Assembly (NCBI RefSeq): GCF_025370935.1
Contig: NC_133500.1
Location: 9,772,994-9,836,993 of the forward strand
DNA: 64,000 bases
From: Choristoneura fumiferana
Lineage: Eukaryota; Arthropoda; Insecta; Lepidoptera; Tortricidae
Direction: 5' to 3'
Positions 23,190 to 33,430 of this stretch are shown here, piece after piece. The notes under the pieces are model-generated. The model saw only the letters and a list, made by a program, of their open reading frames with translations, was not told where the DNA came from and searched no databases. Both the position numbers and the translations under genes were made by a program. Positions within the stretch are counted from its first letter, which is position 1. Every line of letters starts with the position of its first letter.

Positions 23190-23322
23190 AGATCTCTTTC
23201 AAACGAGAAGGCCGCCCATTTCTTACCTACTTAGTAATTTTCTCTCTGTGTACCTGTTTTTTGTACCGCTCACTATTTGTGGTGTACAATAAAGAGTCAC
23301 TGTATTATATTGTATTGTAACA
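23190..23322 (+). mobile_element. LINE 3' end with TTGTA tail
   Basis: The stretch aaggccgcccatttcttacc through ctgttttttgtaccgctcac to gtgtacaataaagagtcact, followed by tattgtattgta, matches 58925-59122. The AATAAA in caataaaga is positioned like a polyadenylation signal ahead of a short pentamer tail, a typical non-LTR 3' end. Confidence 0.65.
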
Positions 23323-23328
23323 TATTTA

Positions 23329-23462
23329 GGGGTTGTTTCACCACCTTGATTAATTTTATTTGGCGGATGAATGTGTTGCCGTCTCCGTCTATTCAAACAA
23401 AACAAACAGAGACAGCATCACATTTATCCGTCCAATAAATTTAATCAATCTATCCATTTTTG
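23329..23462. mobile_element. TTA-flanked foldback MITE, diverged copy
   Basis: Starts ggggttgtttcaccaccttg after TTA (23326-23328). Its central part cgtctattcaaacaaaacaa acagagac is recognisable, but the right terminus is degraded (atctatccatttttgaac). It abuts the preceding LINE tail. Confidence 0.7.
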
Positions 23463-24499
23463 AACCAGGGGGTAATTCTACGAGTATTTTACCAGTCATA
23501 TCGCCAGCCTTCAACTTTTGTCTTTTTATTAATATCGATTGATTATTTTCTCAATGTCGCATCTTATTTTAGTTGCAAAATCAACTTAGTCTCGATCGAC
23601 ACAGAGAAGATATTTCTAGGAAGCTATCGCCCTATTTCATAATGAAATTGCCGTGACATCGTCCCATTACATCTATCAATAACTACCGTATTCCATATTC
23701 AAATGAGCCTGAACGATTTTAGAAACTAGGTCAATAATACTGTTACAAATAAATTACCCTAGCTAGAATACCTAACTGATGCACTAAATTTTTTTTAATT
23801 AATAATCATCGTCTTTTTCGCTGACTGTAGCACTATTTCTTGTCTGTATTTGCACTGACATTCGACTTACATACAAGTACTTGTACCAAATGTCAAGTAA
23901 ATCTGACCACAGAAAGTGGGTCTAATAACTTGGGTGGCAACATTTGATCTATTTGACAGTGGCGCCCGTGGGTTTTTTTTTGAGAGGTTCTGATTGTTAC
24001 GTTTTTCTTGCCTAGAATTGCAGTGATTGTGCAAAAATTTATTGTGTATCTTGTGTGTTCTGTGTATCTCGCAGTAAGTACCCTGTTCTTCTCGCCCCCT
24101 GTATGGTGGTCGGGGCTTAGAATAACACCATTCCCGTCTAGGAATTCGTAAGAGGCGAATAATAGGCATAACCAGTGTTTCAGTTACCGAGATCCCTTAA
24201 GTGGTTCATTTAATAGTTCTTTTTTTTCCTTTTAATAACTCTTATTTTAAAACTGCTTCACCGTTATCTTTAAATTCAAATACTCTGCCGACCTTTCACC
24301 ACTTTCCGTCAACGGCCTATTTGAATTTCAACTGTCACTTGCCACAGTTGAAACGGACGGCGTTTTAAAATTCAAATCTTAACGATTACTTTTAAAACTA
24401 TACCCTAAAGTTAACTAAATATTGTTGCATTAACTAAATTCAAATACGTAACGGTTCAATTCAAATTCTACCTACTAGTTTTCATCAAGTTAAATTTAA
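23463..24499. other. No gene; LINE scrap near 24085
   Basis: At 24085-24165 the text ctcgccccctgtatggtggt cggggcttagaataacacca and gtaagaggcgaata is a lepidopteran LINE fragment related to 35299-35545. A tggcgcccgtggg string at 23961 resembles an LTR primer-binding site, but no LTRs were found. Confidence 0.4.
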
Positions 24500-24859
24500 A
24501 CCGTACTGACACACCTAATTTACAGGGCAGCTCCGTACGGCTACAGCTTTCTCCGCTCTGCACGGCTACAACTTTCAAAGCTCCGTTCGGCTACAACTCT
24601 CACGGCTCAGGCGGCTCCTTTACGCCCTAACCTGACACTAAGCCCTGACGGCCTTAACTTCCGGAGTACTGCACATCCTTCCTGGCTCGTCCAAGACCCT
24701 GATCGTTCCGGCGTGGAACACTTGTCCAGGCTGCTCGTTCCTGCCGCCCTAAGGCCCCTTTTGACCTCGGCACCGACGACCACTCAGCTGGACCAGGCCC
24801 CCCTGCTGTGGCCAGCCTCTTCGTTCCGGGATCTTCTCTCCGACTCCAGGGAAGTGTAG
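24500..24859 (+). CDS. GC-rich open frame or terminal exon candidate, unknown product
   Basis: This plus-strand frame has no stop from about 24500 to TAG at 24857-24859. It begins beside an acceptor-like ctaatttacag that ends at 24524. It is markedly GC- and CpG-rich compared with its surroundings. Its 5' part is built of imperfect repeats of about 27-30 bases (ctccgtacggctacagct, ctgcacggctacaact, ctccgttcggctacaact), translating to leucine/serine/proline-rich text such as LSPDGLNFRSTAHPSWL and RPLLTSAPTTTQLDQAPL. There is no ATG, so it would need an upstream exon. The opposite strand is also open over part of it. A transposon-derived segment is an equal possibility. Confidence 0.25.
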   Translation, partial: TVLTHLIYRAAPYGYSFLRSARLQLSKLRSATTLTAQAAPLRPNLTLSPDGLNFRSTAHPSWLVQDPDRSGVEHLSRLLVPAALRPLLTSAPTTTQLDQAPLLWPASSFRDLLSDSREV

Positions 24860-26375
24860 GCCAGGGAGACCGAATAATCAAAACCGACATCTCATTAAAA
24901 TCGCTTGAACTTACTACCTGAGATTCTCGTAATACTTTTACTTTTAGTCTGTTATTTTTTGTGTTAAATTTTTAATTAAAAAATTGTTAAAACGTCTTAT
25001 TGTTTTACTCAAAGAATAACTTACTAGGCCTCCTTTAAGGTCAAACCTCCCCTCAAGAGGTCTGCCCTTGACAAAAGTAGTACTTATTAAAAGTAGCTGA
25101 AACTTAGCGCCCTGACTTTCAGCTATTTGAAACATAGTAAACTGAATATTGTTGTCTATTGTGACAAAGTACTAAAATTTTACACTTGTTTTGGAGTTTA
25201 ATGGTTCATGAGGTTAATTAATGTTCGAGTTTAAAAACGGTAAGTATTCGGAAACAATTTGACAAAAGTTACTGCAAGGACGTATGCACACAACTATGCA
25301 AAACATCTACATACATGGTACACTACCATAAAAGATAATACCACTACTGTGTGGATTCTTACCATGGTACTGGTACATACATCTAATATCCCTTACGCCC
25401 GTACATTCCAACTGACAATAGAACGATCGTTGCACCCGACTATAACCCGACGGTTGGGCATTTGAATTTGAAATGTTCGATATTCAAATCCTGACGCGCA
25501 ATTGGACAAACAAGAGCCAATCGCGGCGCCGATCTCTTTTGCGTTAGCGACAAATAAACCGAGAGTTACGTAAAGAGAGAATACGAAAGCGAAAACTTTT
25601 TTTGTACAATTAAAAAAAGACGCTTTGAACCTATCTATTTTACATATTTGGAAAAAGTATTTAATTACAAATACATCGAAATTTATTGTAGGTAATCGGA
25701 TTGGCTTAAAAATAATTAAAAATACTGTGTTCTTACTGAAAGCTAATATAATCTTCCGTGTCGACAACGCCTGCGCTATATGTTTGCATTAGACGCTTGA
25801 CATCCAAGTGCAGTCGCTAATGCACGCATTACGGTGTCGCTTGACACAAAGCGGGCGCAGTTGTCGGTGGTATTGTTTTCAGGCTAGTCAATTCGTGGAA
25901 TAATTGAAAATTGGCTTGTTCTTTTGATAAACCCCTTTCTACTTCATGACCGTCAAGGAAAATGTTTTATAAGTGAAAGAAAGAAAAGCTCGTGACATTA
26001 TTATGATTTTAGCTACGCTCACTTCGTAATCCACGCCTCTCTATTTTGTTCCCCTTACACAAATGTCGCATAAAATACTATTTTCTGCCTGACAAAGTTA
26101 CTTTCGCAGATTTTAAATGCAGGTAAAACTAACAACTCTCCTATAAATGGCATTTTGATTAGTTGCGAACTCAAGCTTCATAATAACAGTGAACAATCAA
26201 GAAAAACACAGACTCAACTCATTTTGAAAGCCGTCAAACTGTAATAGCATAACCGCTGTAATTCATTACGCCATAATGAGTGTTCGAGGTTACATGGCAA
26301 CCGCGAGATTTAATTTCGCACTCGCGCTGCCTACGTCGCAAGGAAAAACGCGCACGATATCACCGTACAAGAAGG
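24860..26375. other. No gene recognised
   Basis: AT-rich DNA. A 124-codon minus-strand frame (25393-25767) has no recognisable domain or supporting splice context and is treated as chance. Confidence 0.4.
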
Positions 26376-26488
26376 TACAGTCACCAGCAACAACATCTGA
26401 CACAACAAGGCGTGCATAAATATCTGATAAGACTTTATTCTACACAAAATCGTTTATCATGTTATTTTTTTTGTTGTTTATTCCTATA

Positions 26489-26755
26489 CTGAAAATACAA
26501 ACCGAAACATAGATGCACAGAAAAAACAGAAAAATAAGACCATCACTGGGAATCGCGTCGCTGCTTAAGTGACTAAGTAAGAAACACAAGCTGAGATATG
26601 AGGTGCATAGGGAAATTCGTGTCGGTACCGTTGACCATCAGTGGTGTAGCGGTATAGCACGCGGTACGGATTGCCGAGGACCTGGGTTCGATTCCCAGTG
26701 ATGGTCTTATTTTTCTGTTTTTTCTGTGCATCTATGTTTCGGTTTGTATTTTCAG
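26489..26755. repeat. Perfect 67-bp inverted repeat of SINE sequence
   Basis: Bases 26489-26555 are the exact reverse complement of 26689-26755, with a 133-base spacer. Each arm comprises the end of a tRNA-like head (gaccatcactgggaatcg) and the SINE body (agatgcacagaaaaaacaga and so on). The left arm is a truncated SINE lying in the opposite direction to the complete head in the spacer and right arm. A transcript would form a long perfect hairpin. Confidence 0.95.
26633..26706 (+). repeat. tRNA-like SINE head (74 nt), not a tRNA gene
   Basis: A 7-bp acceptor stem (gaccatc/gatggtc) and T arm (ctggg-ttcgatt-cccag) pair perfectly, and the total length is tRNA-like. The D arm is imperfect, the anticodon stem has a terminal mismatch, and the loop acggatt has C instead of T at position 33. 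The sequence runs directly into a SINE body, so it is a Pol III promoter-bearing SINE head. Confidence 0.75.
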
Positions 26756-27070
26756 TTTCGGTTTTACGGGATGACCGTAAAAGTAAAAATTTGGAATTGA
26801 AATAAAAAATACAAAAAGATTCCAAAAAGCCAATCTTAAGTTTATTCCTATTTTAAAATTTTGTTGTCTTTGTGAATGTAAATAAACGTCTTCTTTCTTT
26901 CTTTCTTTCTATTTTTAGGGCCGGTAGGACATGTCAGATATTTTTTAATCCGCTGTGTGTGACAGGTAATAATGCAGGTGCAATGCGTCGTTACATAGTA
27001 TAAATTAGATTCAAGACATGAACAGATTAGGGCGCAGCAATTTATACATAATATTTAATAAGAATTACAT

Positions 27071-27180
27071 TAATGGTGTGTGTGTGAATTTCCCAACCGG
27101 CACTGGGCTCGTGTGGGAACTACGGCTCAAGCTCTCATTATGAGAGGAGGCCTGTGCGCTGCAAGCAGTGGGGACGTATA
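27071..27180 (+). mobile_element. Family C SINE, 3' fragment
   Basis: Forward orientation: aatggtgtgtgtgtgaattt cccaaccggcactgggctcg, gggaactacggctcaagctc, gagaggaggcctgtgc. Only the 3' half is present. Confidence 0.65.
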
Positions 27181-27643
27181 GATGTGATGTTGATATTGTC
27201 TCAAAAATTTCAACCGCTATTACTCGTATTTGAGAGAAGAATCTTGTCGCAGGTGATTTTGTGCAACGTTTATGAAATTCACGTCGTAATTTTTTCCACG
27301 GGAAGTTTTTCGAAAAGCCGCTATTTGAATTCATCTGCTAGATCAGCTTTAAGCTCGCTAAGCCGCCAAAGCCCCGGAATGTTTCAAAAGACTTCTTGAC
27401 AATACAACTTTCCTAAACACCTGCGTGGCGTAAAACGAATAAAGCAAGTTCAGACGTTTCACGGTAACAGAATTATGGAAAAAAAGCTGCGATAAAAGTA
27501 AATGACAGGAGATAAGCGTGCTTTTTTCACCTTTCATCTTTGGGCTAAGAGAATATTTTTTAAAAGACTCCCGTAAAATACATTAACTTAAAGGGCACTT
27601 TCGCCGCGATCTGGGTGAGCGAGCGAAGTGTAGGCGGCATTAA

Positions 27644-27836
27644 CCCTAAATAAGACCCCGTTTATTGGAGCATACTACCACAGAATCAAAAGCAGCTATC
27701 GAATACATACCTGACAAAGAATATTTTTAAAGCTTTCAGTAATAACAATGGAAATTGTGACGTATTTCGAAATTAATAAGGTTCAGTATCCAACTCAATG
27801 CAAGTGGTCGCTAAATCGCCTCTACCTTATAAAGGG
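27644..27836. mobile_element. piggyBac-like MITE, second copy
   Basis: Left TTAA (27640-27643) then ccctaaataaga. The right terminus ccttataaaggg is followed by ttca, a mutated TTAA. The interior gcatactaccacagaatcaa aagcagctatcgaatacat is the reverse of the same segment in 6203-6411, so the two copies are in opposite orientation. More diverged than the first. Confidence 0.75.
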
Positions 27837-28289
27837 TTCAAATATTGGGACAGCTTAAGAGTATCTACAATCGTGAGCATTGAGAAACTCGATCAAGTGA
27901 TCAAGTGCTAGTCGGACTCGCGCACCGATGATTCCGTAAACGACGTTTTTGCCTAATACCGACTCACCCTTGACCGATTGTTTTTATATGTTGATGCGAA
28001 GTACTATTATTTTCGAGTTTGAGGTTTGTATGCTTAAACGTCAAATCAGAATCGACCCACGAGTATCTGATCGAAAACTAGTAAACTTATCTTGTATGAA
28101 GACACCCCTTAATTTTTAATCAAATTATTTTTTTATTATCTGCTGTTGTATGTACTGGCAATAAAAACACAATTTGTGTATGTACATTTCCGTTGTCTAT
28201 CTATTATAGCTCTTGAGATATAGCCCTGTGACAAACTATATCTTAGTTAGTTTAAAGTAGTTCGTAAAGGTTACCTTACCACTAGATAC
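27837..28289. other. No gene recognised
   Basis: A gagtcggactcgcgcaccga-like string near 27905 is another scrap of a common moth repeat end. Nothing else was seen. Confidence 0.35.
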
Positions 28290-28512
28290 CCACACCCACA
28301 AGGCTCGCTGGAAACTGAAGCTAAAACTTACAAAATTTACATGGAAAAAAACACTTCCCATAAAAAACCCAACACTCCCGTTAATCACTTAAGTGACAGT
28401 AACCGAGGGATACTTAGCGAAGTCGCGACATACATTAGCCGGGCGGGACTCGAACCCGCATCAGCCTAAGTATCGTCCTAACTCAGTGCCAAATCGCAGA
28501 TCAGGAAACCGC
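28290..28512 (-). repeat. Possible tRNA-derived SINE, reverse
   Basis: On the minus strand a box A-like tggcactgagttagg is followed by a perfect T arm (gcggg-ttcgagt-cccgc) at about 28440-28460, then aatgtatgtcgcgacttcgc and a T-rich end. The acceptor and anticodon stems do not form, so it is SINE-like rather than a tRNA gene. No second copy lies in the window, so this is tentative. Confidence 0.4.
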
Positions 28513-28639
28513 AATAAGGACCCGTCACCGCAAAACTGTAGATGCTCGCAATAAATAAACCGGATTATTGAAGTAGCTGTGACAGATATTAGGAGGAGTA
28601 TAAATACTAAGTATGTTAGTATTACCTACTTAATACTCG

Positions 28640-28800
28640 GTATCGGACCACCAACTCAAAAAGGCGACCTGGCAGACCTAGACGGCGATAGCGGAATGAA
28701 CTGGACTACTTCTTGAAGGACTGGCCCTTGTTGCAGTGGACAGAGAGTTTAAGTACCGGCGGGAGGCCTTCGCTCAGCAATAGGACAGAATAGGCTAACA
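28640..28800 (+). mobile_element. LINE fragment with gtggac terminus
   Basis: Reads aggcgacctggcagacctag acggcgatagcgg, then gaactggactacttc, then ttgcagtggacagagagttt. It resembles the terminal coding and 3' region of RTE-like elements but is diverged. Confidence 0.4.
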
Positions 28801-28817
28801 ATAATAAAAAATAATGA

Positions 28818-29065
28818 CATCATCATCATCAGCCGGAAGACGTCCACTATTGAACAAAAGCCTCCCCCTTAGAACGCCCGAATGAAAGACAACTCGCCAC
28901 TTGCATCCACCGGTTGCCCGCAATTCTCACGATGTCGTCAGTCACCTAGTGGGAGGCCTGCTAACGCTTCGTCTTTTGGTTCGCGGTCGCCACTCGAGAA
29001 CCCCTCCCCCCCCATCTATTCTGCGAGCGATGTGGCCCGGCCATTGCCACCACGACATAGGAACA
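28818..29065 (-). mobile_element. RTE-like LINE 3' fragment, reverse
   Basis: catcatcatcatcagccgga agacgtccactattgaac, then caactcgccacttgcatcca ccggttgcccgcaattctca cgatgtcgtcagtcacctag tgggaggcctgc, then gcttcgtcttttggttcgcg. It aligns with 62020-62365 over its length. Confidence 0.7.
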
Positions 29066-29677
29066 TGAAATATCCGGCAGCTAGTATTTTTACTTAGTAT
29101 TTATACGCAGTTCGTGGAAACACGAATACTGAAACGGCCCTCAAACTAGCGAATTAAACACGAAACCGTGTGGTTACCGGAACTATACCTAATGGAGTAA
29201 TTAATGTACTGCACTCACTACATTATAGGTTTTTATCTTAATTATAAATATAATCCAATTTTTTCTCTACGTGTGTGGTTTAACAAATAAATAAAAATGT
29301 GCTTTAATGGATCAATTTAGAACATGGTGAAGAAACATACAAGTCGTTGGCATATTTGACATCTGACACTTGGTCATCATCATCATCTCAGTTGGTTTTA
29401 GCGCACCCTCTTAGGGACTATTCTCTAAGGGGCTGCGCTAAGTCTATATTCATAGGAGCCTATATGAATAAAGGCGCCACGCCAAAATTCGTCTGGAACA
29501 GACGCGTAGGCCTGATGATGATGATATGAATAAAGGAAAGTATACGTTTTTGTTTGTCAGTCTCATAAGAGGCTGTGTCCAACAGTGGAATGTTTATGTA
29601 TCGAACTTGTTAGGCAATTCGGTGAATTTATAAAAAAAAAAACACTATGAATAAAACAGTATGCCAGGAACTACTTT
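29066..29677. other. No gene; CATCAT/GATGAT-bounded segment
   Basis: At 29371-29525 a segment runs from catcatcatcatctcagttg to gcctgatgatgatgatatg. It contains ctcttagggactattctcta aggggctgcgctaag, and is probably another LINE or MITE relic. Its single short frame is not credible. Confidence 0.35.
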
Positions 29678-29953
29678 GCAGGTGGTAGGACCTTGTGCAA
29701 GGTCCGCTCGGAGTGCTACCACCATCTTGCTCGCTAATCCTGCCGTGAGGCAGGAGTGCATGCACTGTTGTGTTTCGGCGTGGAGAGTAAGACAGCCGGT
29801 GAAGTTACTGGCACTTGAGGTATCCCATCTTAGGCCTCTAGGTTTGCAACGCATCTGCAATACCCCTGGTGTTGCAGATGTTTATGGGCGGTGGTGATAT
29901 CTTACCATCAGGAGAACCACTTGCTCGTTTCCCATCCAGTCGAATAAAAAAAA
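29678..29953 (+). repeat. Family D poly(A)-tailed repeat, copy 2
   Basis: Nearly identical to 8305-8579 and 43072-43348 from gcaggtggtaggaccttgtg to gtttcccatccagtcgaat plus an A-run. Low divergence suggests recent spread. Confidence 0.8.
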
Positions 29954-30441
29954 AGTAGTAGGTTATCTAGATAGATCTCGGCATCTCAATCAAATGCCTC
30001 CATAATGCTGTAAATAAAGTGTTGACATACATACATACATACGAGTACACATGCGCATCAACAAGACCCCTTTTTTTAAATTGCTATTCCATTTCCACCA
30101 TTAATAAAATTTGTACAAAGGATTTTAATTGCGAGACCTCGTCACCTCACGCCGCCAACTTTAATACCCTTTCGACTTTTTTATTCGTCCCACTCACTCA
30201 GAATAGGCTGAATTATGAAAGCCTCAAAGAAGTCAGTCGCCGTCGAAAGTTTAAAATACTTATAAATACTTTTAGCTAAAATATTCTTTTAGTGAAAAAG
30301 ACGTTTCTGTTCAAAATTATTTTTTTAATTCAAGCTGTTTTTGCTGACTGTACTTTTTGTTGACTGTAGGTACTTGGATTTTCATCCAACTTACACGTAT
30401 GGCTACCAATTTCAAGCCAATACAACAATGGGAGCTATAAT
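29954..30441. other. No gene; TACA microsatellite
   Basis: A short run of catacatacatacatac at 30026-30042. The remainder is AT-rich and unassigned. Confidence 0.4.
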
Positions 30442-30483
30442 TCATTTTTTTTTATTCGTCTGGATGGCAAACGAGCATGTACC
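30442..30483 (-). repeat. Family D repeat, terminal stub
   Basis: tttttttattcgtctggatg gcaaacgagcatgtacc is the reverse of the poly(A)-tailed end. The body is missing, indicating extreme 5' truncation. Confidence 0.6.
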
Positions 30484-30765
30484 TATTTGTTCCACGCAAA
30501 CATCAACCTCGCAGTACATATCGTGAACATGCGTGGACAATGATAAATTGTTATTCAAATGTAATAAAGTTGCTTCAAACTCCGACGGGCACTGGTTTAT
30601 GCTACGCGGGAACAGTTTAAAACAGTTCTGACACAATTTTTAACAAGTCATAATGAACAAGAACAAATTAGCGTGCCAAACAGCCGTGCTCTTTCCCTTT
30701 AAGATATCGATACCGATACAAGGAAACACGTAAATCGATACTTCCTGTACTGCTTGACTCGTACG

Positions 30766-31112
30766 CCAGTGTTGCCACCTCAGTTTTTTTTTCCCAAAAG
30801 CTACGCGAAATTACTATAAAATAGGGCACTTAATTTTTTTACCCTAAATAAAAAAAAAAACTAAGCTAATAAATGCAGTTTATTGATAAACTAATAGCTA
30901 AACTACTACACCGTTTCGAAACATTATTGGAATGCACCCATTAGTCATCTAGTTCTATGTCATTTGCAGTATTTTTTTTCTCGAAATCGTACATTTCATT
31001 CGAAAACTATTACCCAAAAAATACCCTAAATAGTATTTTATCCTAAAAATACCCTTAACTTGTAAAAATACCCTAAATTTAGGGTAAAATACCCTAAGGT
31101 GGGGACGCTGTC
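30766..31112. mobile_element. Element rich in TACCCTAAA, with short inverted ends
   Basis: The ends ccagtgttgccacctcag and ctaaggtggggacgctg are weakly inverted. The interior repeats taccctaaa and its inverse many times (for example 31019-31030 and 31068-31100), with long A and T runs. It looks like a non-autonomous DNA element with simple-sequence expansion. Not telomeric. Confidence 0.4.
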
Positions 31113-31943
31113 GTACGCAAAATTAACGTTCTGCAATCGCCAATCCGATTGCCAAGCGTGGCGATTACAGCAATACCCCGACAAATCTTTATAAAAAAAG
31201 ACTTTATTTCATTCAGATAAAAAAAAAACATTTTCTTTGTTAGTATGTATTAGTCTTATAATCTAGTGTTAGTCGATTTATTGTTATTATTTATTATTAT
31301 TCTTTTTTTTATGGAAAGTCCAACAGTAGACTTTTTCGGCTGACGATGATGTTGTTGACAGCGTGGCAAATTACGCCAAACCCCGTACCTACTATGAAAA
31401 CACATTTGGCTTTTGGCACGGGTCAGTTATTATGTAAAAAAAACTCGTGTCTGGTTTGAGTTAAAAAGTAAACCAGCTTGATTCGTCAGTTGATTCAGTA
31501 GCCCGCACCGTAACAAAACGATCGGACGACGCGTCAAGGCGTTCGGGGGAAATTGCGGAATCGATCTACGGACGTATCGACAATACGCGTCCGATATGAT
31601 GAATTGGACGTAGGTTGCAACGACCTACGGTTTCGCTGGAACGAACGTGCGAATAAGACAACGAATATTTTCTTTACGGCAAGTTGAGTGGTGGAGTAAA
31701 AGCACCTGACTCAAACTGATCTGATTTTAATCACATTACATGCTAGCTTATATACAAGAATATATCTAAGATAATCTATAGTAGGATTTATATATCTCAA
31801 TACTCAATACCACAGTATTCCAAATCATCGACACGATCCAGATAAACCATGTGCTACATACCGACACATTTTCCTTCACCGAAAAACTAATGGAGAACGA
31901 AAAATATACCCTACACATGAATTCCTAAAAGAAAAAACCACTG
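31113..31943. other. No gene recognised
   Basis: Only a gtccaacagtagactttttc ggctgacgatgatg stub (31318-31352), an RTE-like LINE terminus in forward orientation, was recognised. Confidence 0.35.
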
Positions 31944-32006
31944 TAGCTCAGTGATCTGACTTGTGGGCTTTCATGCAGATGACCTTAAGTTCGATCCGGT
32001 AGCTAC
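31944..32006 (+). repeat. tRNA-like fragment beside a TIR element
   Basis: A box A-like tagctcagtgatctg and box B-like agttcgatcc lie about 40 bases apart, as in a tRNA. The acceptor stem is absent and the 3' side runs into the TIR element starting at 32009. Probably a SINE head truncated by that insertion. Confidence 0.35.
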
Positions 32007-32008
32007 GG

Positions 32009-32428
32009 AATGAGGGCTATCGTTTTTTGTCTCACTAGATGGCGCACTGTTGCGTGAGGTTTTTAAGTATGGCTTTCAAGGTCTGTTATTACGGTGTGAA
32101 AACAAAGTTTAGATTAAAATCATCTTTAATACACCTTAAAACCGTACCATAAAAATATCGAGCACTGCCAGTGTTGCATAGTCCCGTTTTGTTCGAAAAA
32201 AGGAGGACAAAGGTTTCCGAAAGACTAAACTGTCTCAAACACGACATTCATGGCCCGGAACGTATATTTGCCATAATTAATTTCAGATATTGCAAAATAT
32301 TTCACAAAAATATTCTAATTTAAATAAACCCGCGTAGCTCACCCAAAAACTATGAGATTTGACATTTCGGAGACCTCACGCTACACTAGCGCCTCTAGTG
32401 GAAAATTCATACGCGATAGCCCTCATTG
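32009..32428 (+). mobile_element. TIR element with atgagggctatcg ends, copy 1
   Basis: Both termini are atgagggctatcg/cgatagccctcat. The 420-base interior matches 61451-61884 in reverse along its whole length, including tcactagatggcgcactgtt, aaaaccgtaccataaaaata, tcgaaaaaaggaggacaaag and gcgcctctagtgg. No coding capacity, so it is a non-autonomous DNA transposon of undetermined superfamily. Confidence 0.85.
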
Positions 32429-33180
32429 TAAGCAGTATTAACAGATGGTCAGTGCTATCATTAAAATCGTTGAATTTGTTGAAAAGTCAGCTCGCTTCCC
32501 GGCCTAATAAGAATAAGTGATAAATCATTGAAACCCAGTTGGCGTTAGATAGAACATAAGTTGGAAACAATCCGCGATGGTAAAGTTGCGTCTCGTAAAT
32601 TCATTACAAGCTTGGGCAATAGCCAAAGAGCCCTGAAACGGAGGGGTTCCTGATTAAAAATGAAAATAAATTTTGATCAAGTTCGTTAATTGTCTGATGT
32701 GCCAATTTATTTTGAAATCCGAGGTAATGGATGGAAGTATGAGAATTAAACTCAGACGTCACTTTGCGCAGATCTTCAAATAAACACCACTGCCACAAAT
32801 ATAAAGTATAAAATTGTAGTTCAGCACACGAAAGTGATTGTTAAAAAAATACAGATCAATAGGCCTGAATGTATCGTTTGTTACAAGTTTCAATTTCCAC
32901 ACAGCATTTTATTTCTGGAAGTAATTTTTCCAGTTTTGTTATGTTACTCAACTAACATAACGTAGGTATATTCTATAAGATGAATTAAATTTTGAATTCA
33001 TTATTTCGTCAACATAGGCTTATTTATTTACGTGATAAACAAACAAAAGAACAAACTATAATGTGCCTGTTGGCGTGCGAAGTAATCATCAAAGAAGAAG
33101 AAATCATTTCCAAGAATCCTGAAAACAGTACGGTTCATTATTTTTATTACAAGCTTTTATTTAGTTTCACCTGTCCCGTT
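32429..33180. other. No gene recognised
   Basis: AT-rich; short frames only. Confidence 0.35.
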
Positions 33181-33430
33181 GTCTGTCTGTCTGTAGTTAA
33201 ATCTTGCAAGTTAAATTTGACCAACTTCCAGTATGACTACTTGACTTGAAATTTGGAATACTTATGTAAATTGCGTGACAATACAATAATCAATAATAAT
33301 AATAGTAGTGACATCCCGGTAGTCCAGCCAGGATCGTCTCCGCAGGACGGAACTCTTCAACGGTTAATAGCAACGACTTGAAATTTGGTATGCAAATGTA
33401 GTTTGGATGACAATGCAAGTACAGTCAACA
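33181..33430 (+). repeat. Dispersed repeat with tccgcaggacgga motif, copy 2
   Basis: Begins with a short TGTC run, contains two related segments (tgacttgaaatttggaatac and cgacttgaaatttggtatgc) and gtctccgcaggacggaactc. The internal duplication suggests a tandem copy of the LINE 3' part. Confidence 0.55.

Larger units (their letters stand above)
26376..26983 (-). mobile_element. acagtcacc MITE split by a 467-bp insertion
   Basis: The left part, tacagtcaccagcaacaaca through gcgtgcataaatatctgata to actttattct (26441), and the right part, tagggccggtaggacatgtc through gacaggtaataatgcaggtg (near 26983), are the two halves of the element seen intact and inverted at 9805-9941. Everything from about 26442 to 26908 is foreign to it: the SINE pair and a TTTC-run tail. 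This is a nested insertion that dates the SINE event as younger than the MITE. Confidence 0.75.

Noticed and set aside
23961..23973. tggcgcccgtggg as an LTR primer-binding site
   Set aside because: No paired LTRs, gag or pol frames were found around it; a string this short occurs by chance.
26633..26706. Possible functional tRNA gene
   Set aside because: Acceptor and T stems pair, but position 33 is C, the anticodon stem is imperfect and the D arm weak. It also runs into SINE sequence that is partly duplicated in inversion nearby.
30766..31112. Interstitial telomeric repeat
   Set aside because: The lepidopteran telomere unit is TTAGG; the motif here is TACCCTAAA in both orientations with irregular spacing.
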